From: CAWIXB01 sp963839955
GTDB lineage: Bacteria; Actinomycetota; Actinomycetes; JACCUZ01
Direction of reading: 5' to 3'
DNA length: 64,000 nucleotides
Assembly (NCBI GenBank): GCA_963839955.1
Contig: CAWIXB010000001.1
Coordinates: forward strand, 2,976,001-3,040,000
Position 1 is the first letter of the stretch; every line of letters begins with the position of its first letter. The translations under genes were made by a program, and so were the position numbers. Positions 59,136-64,000 of this stretch are shown one piece after another. Below the pieces are notes generated by a model. That model saw only the letters and a list, made by a program, of their open reading frames with translations. It was not told the DNA's origin and did not search any database.

Positions 59136-60746
59136 ATGACGGCATCGGCGGACATGCCCGGCACCGAGGTGCCCCCCGACATCGACGTGCACTCGACGGC
59201 CGGGAAGCTGGCCGACCTGCACCGCCGCAACGACGAGGCCGTCCACGCGGGCTCGGCCGCCGCGGTCGAGAAGCAGCACGCCAAGGGCAAGATGACGGCC
59301 CGCGAACGCATCGAGATGCTCCTCGACGAGGGCTCGTTCATCGAGATGGACGAGCTGGCCCGGCACCGCTCGACCAACTTCGACCTCGCCGAGCGTCGTC
59401 CCTACGGAGACGGCGTCGTCACCGGCTCGGGCACGGTCGACGGCCGGCCGGTCTGCGTCTTCGCGCAGGACTTCACCGTGTTCGGCGGGTCGCTGGGCGA
59501 GGTCTTCGGCGAGAAGATCGTCAAGGTCATGGACCTCGCGCTCAAGACGGGCTGCCCCGTCGTCGGCATCAACGACTCCGGCGGTGCGCGCATCCAGGAG
59601 GGCGTCGTCTCGCTCGGCCTCTACGGCGACATCTTCTACCGCAACGTGATGGCGTCCGGCGTCGTGCCGCAGATCTCGCTCGTCATGGGACCGTGCGCGG
59701 GCGGTGCCGTCTACTCCCCCGCCATCACCGACTTCACCGTGATGGTCGACGCGAAGTCCTACATGTTCATCACCGGCCCCGACGTCATCAAGACGGTGAC
59801 GGGGGAGGACGTCACCCAGGAGGACCTCGGCGGCGCGCGCACCCACAACACGAAGTCAGGCAACGCGCACTACCTCGCCGACGACGAGGCGGACGCCATC
59901 GACTACGTCAAGAACCTGCTGGCCCACCTGCCGTCGAACAACCTCGAGGACCCGCCGTCCTACGACGCCGAGACAGAGCTCGAGATCACCGACGAGGACC
60001 GCGAGCTCGACACGTTCGTGCCCGACTCGGCGAACCAGCCCTACGACATGCACACCGTCATCAACCACATCCTCGACGACGGCGAGTTCCTCGAGGTGCA
60101 CGCGTTGTTCGCGCCCAACATCCTGTGCGGCTTCGGGCGCATCGAAGGTCGTTCGGTCGGCGTGGTCGCCAACCAGCCCATGCAGTTCGCGGGCACACTC
60201 GACATCGACGCATCCGAGAAGGCCGCACGCTTCGTGCGGACCTGCGACGCGTTCAACGTTCCGGTGCTGACCTTCGTCGACGTGCCCGGATTCCTGCCGG
60301 GGACGTCGCAGGAGTGGGACGGGATAATCCGGCGCGGCGCCAAGCTCATCTACGCCTACGCCGAGGCGACCGTACCCAAGGTCACCGTGATAACCCGCAA
60401 GGCCTACGGCGGTGCCTACGACGTCATGGGGTCCAAGCACCTCGGCGCCGACCTGAACTTCGCCTGGCCGACCGCGCAGATCGCGGTGATGGGTGCGCAG
60501 GGTGCGGTGAACATCCTCTATCGCAAGGAGCTCGCGGCGGCCGACGACGCCGACGCGATGCGCAAGGAGCTCGTGACCGACTACGAGGACACGCTCGCCA
60601 ACCCCTACATCGCGGCCGAGCGCGGCTACGTCGACTCGGTGATCCCCCCGTCGTACACACGCGCCTACGTCACCCGCGGCCTGCGGACCCTTCGCTCGAA
60701 GCGTCAGACGGTGCCGCCCAGGAAGCACGGGAACATTCCGCTGTGA
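59136..60746 (+). CDS. accD5: Propionyl/acyl-CoA carboxylase beta subunit
   Basis: This 536-residue carboxyltransferase has two crotonase-like halves: GINDSGGARIQEGV with GPCAGGAVYSPAITDF, and FVDVPGFLPGTSQEWDGIIR with AYGGAYDVMGSKHLGADL. D429 in GAYD matches the Asp known to favour propionyl-CoA in the Streptomyces PccB enzyme. It transfers carboxyl from biotin on AccA to acyl-CoA. accE overlaps its stop (GTGA), and a second subunit gene lies at 62.4 kb. It is the Rv3280 position. Confidence 0.95.
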   Translation: MTASADMPGTEVPPDIDVHSTAGKLADLHRRNDEAVHAGSAAAVEKQHAKGKMTARERIEMLLDEGSFIEMDELARHRSTNFDLAERRPYGDGVVTGSGTVDGRPVCVFAQDFTVFGGSLGEVFGEKIVKVMDLALKTGCPVVGINDSGGARIQEGVVSLGLYGDIFYRNVMASGVVPQISLVMGPCAGGAVYSPAITDFTVMVDAKSYMFITGPDVIKTVTGEDVTQEDLGGARTHNTKSGNAHYLADDEADAIDYVKNLLAHLPSNNLEDPPSYDAETELEITDEDRELDTFVPDSANQPYDMHTVINHILDDGEFLEVHALFAPNILCGFGRIEGRSVGVVANQPMQFAGTLDIDASEKAARFVRTCDAFNVPVLTFVDVPGFLPGTSQEWDGIIRRGAKLIYAYAEATVPKVTVITRKAYGGAYDVMGSKHLGADLNFAWPTAQIAVMGAQGAVNILYRKELAAADDADAMRKELVTDYEDTLANPYIAAERGYVDSVIPPSYTRAYVTRGLRTLRSKRQTVPPRKHGNIPL

Positions 60747-60961
60747 GTGCCGCGGACGATCCCCCTCCGCGTTGGCGTGTCGTGCGCGGCGACCCCACCG
60801 CCGAGGAGGTCGCGGCGCTGGTCGCGGTCGTGACGGCGCGGGCGACGCCGGCCTCGGTGCCTCCGGCCGCACGTTCCGCCTGGACCGACCGGGGGGCGCT
60901 GCACCGCCAGCCGATCCCGCCTGGCCCGGGCGCGTGGAGACGCTCCACATTCCCCACCTAG
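60743..60961 (+). CDS. accE: Acyl-CoA carboxylase epsilon subunit
   Basis: This 72-residue protein has the family pattern WRVVRGDPTAEEVAALVAVV near the N-terminus and a C-terminal WTDRGALHRQPIPPGPGAWR segment. Epsilon subunits stimulate the actinobacterial AccA-AccD complex. The GTG start overlaps the accD stop by four bases, and it ends just before the methyltransferase gene. It matches the Rv3281 position but is shorter. Confidence 0.88.
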   Translation: MSAADDPPPRWRVVRGDPTAEEVAALVAVVTARATPASVPPAARSAWTDRGALHRQPIPPGPGAWRRSTFPT

Positions 60962-60964
60962 GAT
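60959..60964 (+). promoter_or_regulatory. -10 box TAGGAT for leaderless methyltransferase
   Basis: TANNNT box ending 7 nt before the ATG at 60972. Its TAG is the stop codon of accE (60959-60961). Confidence 0.45.
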
Positions 60965-60971
60965 GTGTTGA

Positions 60972-61784
60972 ATGCCGCGCAGACAAGCAACCCAGCCCTT
61001 CGATCCGGAGGCCTACTGGGAGAAGCGGATGGCCGGCCGGTCGTCCATCCGCACCACCGGGCTGTCCCACCTGAGCCTGTCGTTCAACCGCTGGATCTAC
61101 CTGCTCCGCCGCACGATCTTCAAGCGCGCCGTTGCCGTCACCGACCTCGACCTCCCTCGCGCCCGCGTGCTCGACGTCGGTACCGGGGTGGGCTTTTATG
61201 CGCTCCAGTGGCACGCGGCAGGCGCCCGCGACTTCACCGGCTCCGACATCTCGAGCACCGCGGTCGAACGACTCCGCCAGCGCTTTCCGGGTGCCCGCTT
61301 CGAGGTGGCGGACGCCTCCGAGGGCCTGGCTCACGCGGGCAAGGACTTCGACGCGGTGTCGATGTTCGACGTCGTCTACCACGTCATCGACGACGACCGC
61401 TACCGCGCGGTGTTCCGCAACATCTACGACGTGCTCAAGCCGGGTGGCTGGTTCCTCTTCTCGGAGAACTTCGTCCACCACCCCACCGTGCGGCGTCGGC
61501 ACTTCGTCGCGCGGTCGATCGACGAGACCGAGTCGGCGGTCCGCGACGCGGGCTTCGAGATCGTGCGCCGGCAGCCCATGTTCGTGCTCATGAACATCCC
61601 CGTCGACACGACGAGCAAGTGGCCCCGCCGTCTCTGGAAGCGGGTCGAGCGCGCCCTGAAGAAGGAGACCCCGGGCCTGCTCATCGGTGGCGCGCTCTAC
61701 CCCGTCGACCGGCTGCTCACCAAGGTGCTGAAGGAGAGCCCGACCACCGAGGTCATGGTCTGCCGCAAGCCGGTCTCGCGCTGA
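60972..61784 (+). CDS. Class I SAM-dependent methyltransferase
   Basis: This 270-residue enzyme has VLDVGTGVGFYALQWHAAGA (motif I), SDISSTAV, FDVVYHVIDDDRYRAVFRNI and LKPGGWFLFSENF. It is a Methyltransf_11/25-type enzyme of unknown substrate. It lies between accE and maf, where M. tuberculosis has no methyltransferase. The last codons TCGCGCTGA overlap the proposed CTG start of maf. Confidence 0.87.
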   Translation: MPRRQATQPFDPEAYWEKRMAGRSSIRTTGLSHLSLSFNRWIYLLRRTIFKRAVAVTDLDLPRARVLDVGTGVGFYALQWHAAGARDFTGSDISSTAVERLRQRFPGARFEVADASEGLAHAGKDFDAVSMFDVVYHVIDDDRYRAVFRNIYDVLKPGGWFLFSENFVHHPTVRRRHFVARSIDETESAVRDAGFEIVRRQPMFVLMNIPVDTTSKWPRRLWKRVERALKKETPGLLIGGALYPVDRLLTKVLKESPTTEVMVCRKPVSR

Positions 61785-62374
61785 CCCGCCTCGTCCTGGC
61801 GTCCGCCTCGCCCGCGCGGCTGAGGACGTTGCGCGACGCCGGGCTCGACCCCGAGGTCGTCGTCAGCGGCGTCGACGAGGACGACGTGCACGGCGCGGCG
61901 GGCAACGTCGCCCAGACGCTCGCGGCGCGCAAGGCGACAACGGTCGCCCGCGGCATCGACGGTGCACTCGTCCTCGGCTGCGACTCGGTGCTCGAGCTCG
62001 ACGGCGAGGTGCACGGCAAGCCGGCAGACGCCGCAGCTGCCGTCGAGCGCTGGCGACGGATGCGTGGCCGCAGCGGCACCTTGCACACAGGTCACTGCCT
62101 GATCGACACGCGGTCCGGTCGGCAGATCACCGCGCTGGCATCGACGGTCGTGCACTTCGCCGACCTCACCGACGACGAGGTAGCGGCGTACGTCGCCACC
62201 GGCGAGCCACTCGCGGTCGCCGGTGCCTTCACCATCGACGGCCTGGGCGGCCCGTTCGTCCAGCGGGTCGAGGGGGACCCGCACAACGTCGTCGGGTTGT
62301 CGCTGCCCCTCTTGCGGCGGATGCTTGACGAGATGGGGCTGCGCATCATCGACCTGTGGGCAGGCGCGGGCTGA
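61781..62374 (+). CDS. maf: Maf-like nucleotide pyrophosphatase, apparent CTG start
   Basis: This protein of about 197 residues has the Maf opening TRLVLASASPARLRTL, GCDSVLELDGEVHGKP, SGTLHTGHCL and GEPLAVAGAFTIDGLGG. Maf proteins hydrolyse non-canonical or regular nucleoside triphosphates. No ATG, GTG or TTG precedes the conserved LASASP motif in frame for a long way; the next TTG is inside it. A CTG that overlaps the upstream stop (CTGA) fits the NTGA pattern seen elsewhere. A sequencing error is the alternative. It holds the Rv3282 position. Confidence 0.88.
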   Translation: MTRLVLASASPARLRTLRDAGLDPEVVVSGVDEDDVHGAAGNVAQTLAARKATTVARGIDGALVLGCDSVLELDGEVHGKPADAAAAVERWRRMRGRSGTLHTGHCLIDTRSGRQITALASTVVHFADLTDDEVAAYVATGEPLAVAGAFTIDGLGGPFVQRVEGDPHNVVGLSLPLLRRMLDEMGLRIIDLWAGAG

Positions 62375-62382
62375 CCACCGCC

Positions 62383-62388
62383 TAGACT
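62383..62388 (+). promoter_or_regulatory. -10 box TAGACT for accA
   Basis: TANNNT box predicting a start near 62395; GGGAGG (62406-62411) stands 6 nt before the GTG at 62418. Confidence 0.4.
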
Positions 62389-62417
62389 CCGTCGGCAGCC
62401 TGAAAGGGAGGCACCCG

Positions 62418-64000
62418 GTGCGCAAGGTCCTCATCGCCAACCGCGGCGAGATCGCGGTGCGGGTGGCACGCGCCTGCCGCGATGCCGGCATCGGCAGTGT
62501 CGCCGTCTACGCCGACGCCGACCGCGACGCTCTCCACGTCCGAGTTGCCGACGAGGCCTTCGCGCTCGGTGGCGACACGCCTGCTGACACCTACCTGTCC
62601 GTCGACAAGCTGCTCGACGTGGCGAAGCGGACCGGCGCCGACGCGGTGCACCCGGGCTATGGGTTCCTCGCGGAGAACGCCGGGTTCGCCACTGCCGTCA
62701 TCGACGCCGGCCTGACCTGGATCGGCCCGCCTCCGGCGGCCATCGACGCGCTCGGCGACAAGGTCAAGGCCCGCCACATCGCGGAGCGCGCCGGCGCCCC
62801 ACTCGTCGTCGGGACGAAGGATCCGGTGGCCGACGCCGACGAGGTCGTGGCCTTCGCGCGCGAGCACGGCGTGCCCGTGGCGATCAAGGCGGCTTACGGC
62901 GGCGGAGGCCGCGGCCTCAAGGTGGCCCGAACTCTCGAGGAGATCCCCGACCTGTTCGAGTCGGCGGTGCGCGAGGCGGTCGGCGCGTTCGGACGCGGTG
63001 AGTGCTTCGTCGAGAAGTACCTCGACCGGCCGCGACACGTCGAGACGCAGTGCCTCGCCGACACCCACGGCAACGTCGTCGTCGTGTCGACGCGCGACTG
63101 CTCGTTGCAGCGACGTCACCAGAAGCTCGTCGAGGAAGCGCCGGCGCCGTTCCTGTCCGACGCTCAGAACGCCGAGCTCTACCGGGCGTCCAAGGCGATC
63201 CTCGGCGAGGCCGGCTACGTCGGTGCCGGTACCTGCGAGTTCCTCGTCGGCCAGGACGGCACCATCTCGTTCCTCGAGGTGAACACCCGCCTCCAGGTCG
63301 AGCACCCGGTGAGTGAAGAGGTGACCGGCCTCGACCTGGTCCGGGAGATGTTCCGTCTCGCCGAGGGCGAGGAGATCCGCTACGACGATCCGACGGTGCG
63401 CGGGCACTCGATCGAGTTCCGCATCAACGCGGAGGACGCCGGGCGCGGCTTCCTGCCCGCGCCGGGCACGCTGACCCGCTGGCACGCACCGTCCGGCCCC
63501 GGCGTACGCCTCGACGGCGGCTACGACGTGGGCGAGACAGTCCCTGGCGCGTTCGACTCGCTGGTGGCCAAGCTCGTCGTCAGCGGCGCGAGCCGCACGC
63601 AGGCGCTCGAACGCTCGCGTCGGGCTCTCGCGGAGTTCGTCGTCGAGGGCATGCCCACCGTCGTCCCGTTCCACCGTGCCGTGGTCGACGACCCGGCGTT
63701 CGCGCCCGCCGACCCGACTGCGCCCTTCACGGTGCACACCCGCTGGATCGAGACCGAGTTCGACAACACGATCGAGCCCTACGGGGGCGAGATCGGCGAG
63801 CCGGACGAGCGGGGCGAGCGCGAGCGGGTCGTCGTGGAGGTCGGCGGCCGCCGCCTGGAGGTCGTGCTGCCGGCCGGCCTGGGCGCCTCGGGCTCGGGTG
63901 CCCGCGCGAAGAAGCCGGCCCGCCGGGCGGCGGGCGCGCGGGCGGGGGCCAAGGCAGGCGGTGACGCGCTGACCAGCCCGATGCAGGGGACCGTGGTCAA
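62418..64000 (+). CDS. accA3: Acyl-CoA carboxylase alpha subunit (biotin carboxylase-BCCP), 3' truncated
   Basis: The first 527 residues are present. An N-terminal biotin carboxylase/ATP-grasp domain (about 1-450) has IANRGEIAVRVARACRDAG, HPGYGFLAENAGFA, KAAYGGGGRGLKVA, RDCSLQRRHQKLVEEAP and EVNTRLQVEHPVSEEVTG. An Ala-rich linker (about 490-515) follows. The window ends at TSPMQGTVV, just before the expected biotinylation motif (A/S)MKM. Together with AccD and AccE it would carboxylate acyl-CoA after biotinylation by BirA. GTG has GGGAGG upstream. M. tuberculosis has Rv3283-3284 before it; here they are absent. Confidence 0.95.
   Translation, partial: MRKVLIANRGEIAVRVARACRDAGIGSVAVYADADRDALHVRVADEAFALGGDTPADTYLSVDKLLDVAKRTGADAVHPGYGFLAENAGFATAVIDAGLTWIGPPPAAIDALGDKVKARHIAERAGAPLVVGTKDPVADADEVVAFAREHGVPVAIKAAYGGGGRGLKVARTLEEIPDLFESAVREAVGAFGRGECFVEKYLDRPRHVETQCLADTHGNVVVVSTRDCSLQRRHQKLVEEAPAPFLSDAQNAELYRASKAILGEAGYVGAGTCEFLVGQDGTISFLEVNTRLQVEHPVSEEVTGLDLVREMFRLAEGEEIRYDDPTVRGHSIEFRINAEDAGRGFLPAPGTLTRWHAPSGPGVRLDGGYDVGETVPGAFDSLVAKLVVSGASRTQALERSRRALAEFVVEGMPTVVPFHRAVVDDPAFAPADPTAPFTVHTRWIETEFDNTIEPYGGEIGEPDERGERERVVVEVGGRRLEVVLPAGLGASGSGARAKKPARRAAGARAGAKAGGDALTSPMQGTVV

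Noticed and set aside
1..64000. tRNA or rRNA genes
   Set aside because: No cloverleaf-like TTCGA-containing structure or rRNA-like stretch was found by eye; a covariance search was not possible.

Overview
The window reads as chromosomal DNA of a high-GC actinobacterium. GTG starts and 4-base NTGA start/stop overlaps are frequent, and the window encodes a WhiB regulator, F420 biosynthesis (fbiA/fbiB) and an acyl-CoA carboxylase set (accD, accE, accA) next to birA and maf. From memory, the gene order matches the conserved block Rv3255c-Rv3285 of Mycobacterium tuberculosis (SIS isomerase, manB, DUF3499, metallopeptidase, whiB2, fbiA, fbiB, manC, LCP, fadE25, purE, purK, GtrA, PH protein, birA, accD5, accE5, maf, accA3). 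The gene content suggests a Nocardioides-like Propionibacteriales member, but this is inference and not a database result. I see no rRNA, tRNA, insertion sequence, prophage or CRISPR array. No gene-free stretch exceeds 300 bases; the longest is about 228 bases (42613-42840).

Layout. 1-7.6 kb (mostly minus): end of a SIS-domain sugar-phosphate isomerase, a Trm112-like protein, phosphomannomutase manB, two small zinc-binding proteins, a metallopeptidase-fold protein that has lost its catalytic motif, a DUF5719 protein and a very large membrane glycosyltransferase. 7.7-12.2 kb: whiB diverging from the fbiA-fbiB operon, a HhH-GPD DNA glycosylase and a DUF3105 membrane protein. 12.2-24.1 kb: GDP-mannose pyrophosphorylase (manC), GDP-mannose 4,6-dehydratase, methyltransferases, glycosyltransferases, one ORF joining a GT4 to a methyltransferase, a flippase-like membrane protein, a SpoIID/LytB protein and a PGRP-type amidase. 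24.2-28.1 kb: TIGR03089 protein, a first LCP ligase and a CoA-transferase pair. 28.1-43.9 kb: a wall-polymer cluster with a TagB/TagF-like polymerase, membrane GT-C enzyme, glycosyltransferases, two CDP-alcohol phosphotransferases, a TagGH-type exporter, a LicC/IPCT-like cytidylyltransferase, a glycerophosphodiesterase and two more LCP proteins. It ends in a 27-bp tandem repeat. 44-51.5 kb: acyl-CoA dehydrogenase, a polytopic membrane protein, UDP-glucose dehydrogenase, a CoA-binding protein, purE/purK and GtrA. 51.5-56.8 kb: two-component system, GAF-GGDEF-GAF cyclase, enoyl-CoA hydratase and class III nucleotide cyclase. 56.8-64 kb: PH protein, birA, FkbM methyltransferase, accD, accE, methyltransferase, maf and a truncated accA.

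How it works together. ManB and ManC make GDP-mannose, which Gmd can oxidise to GDP-4-keto-6-deoxymannose. UDP-glucose dehydrogenase supplies UDP-glucuronate. The cytidylyltransferase and the CDP-alcohol phosphotransferases suggest a CDP-activated alcohol or inositol branch. The glycosyltransferases and TagF-like enzyme would build a phosphate-containing polymer, the TagGH pair export it, and LCP ligases attach it to peptidoglycan. SpoIID/LytB and the amidase act on the wall itself. Carboxylase, BirA and acyl-CoA enzymes serve lipid and propionyl-CoA metabolism.

Regulatory signals. At least fourteen TANNNT boxes end 6-8 nt before a start codon, most without a Shine-Dalgarno sequence, which points to extensive leaderless transcription. 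A sigma-28-like promoter precedes the amidase, a good housekeeping promoter precedes whiB, and an 18-of-20 dyad lies in the divergent promoter region at 31.2 kb.
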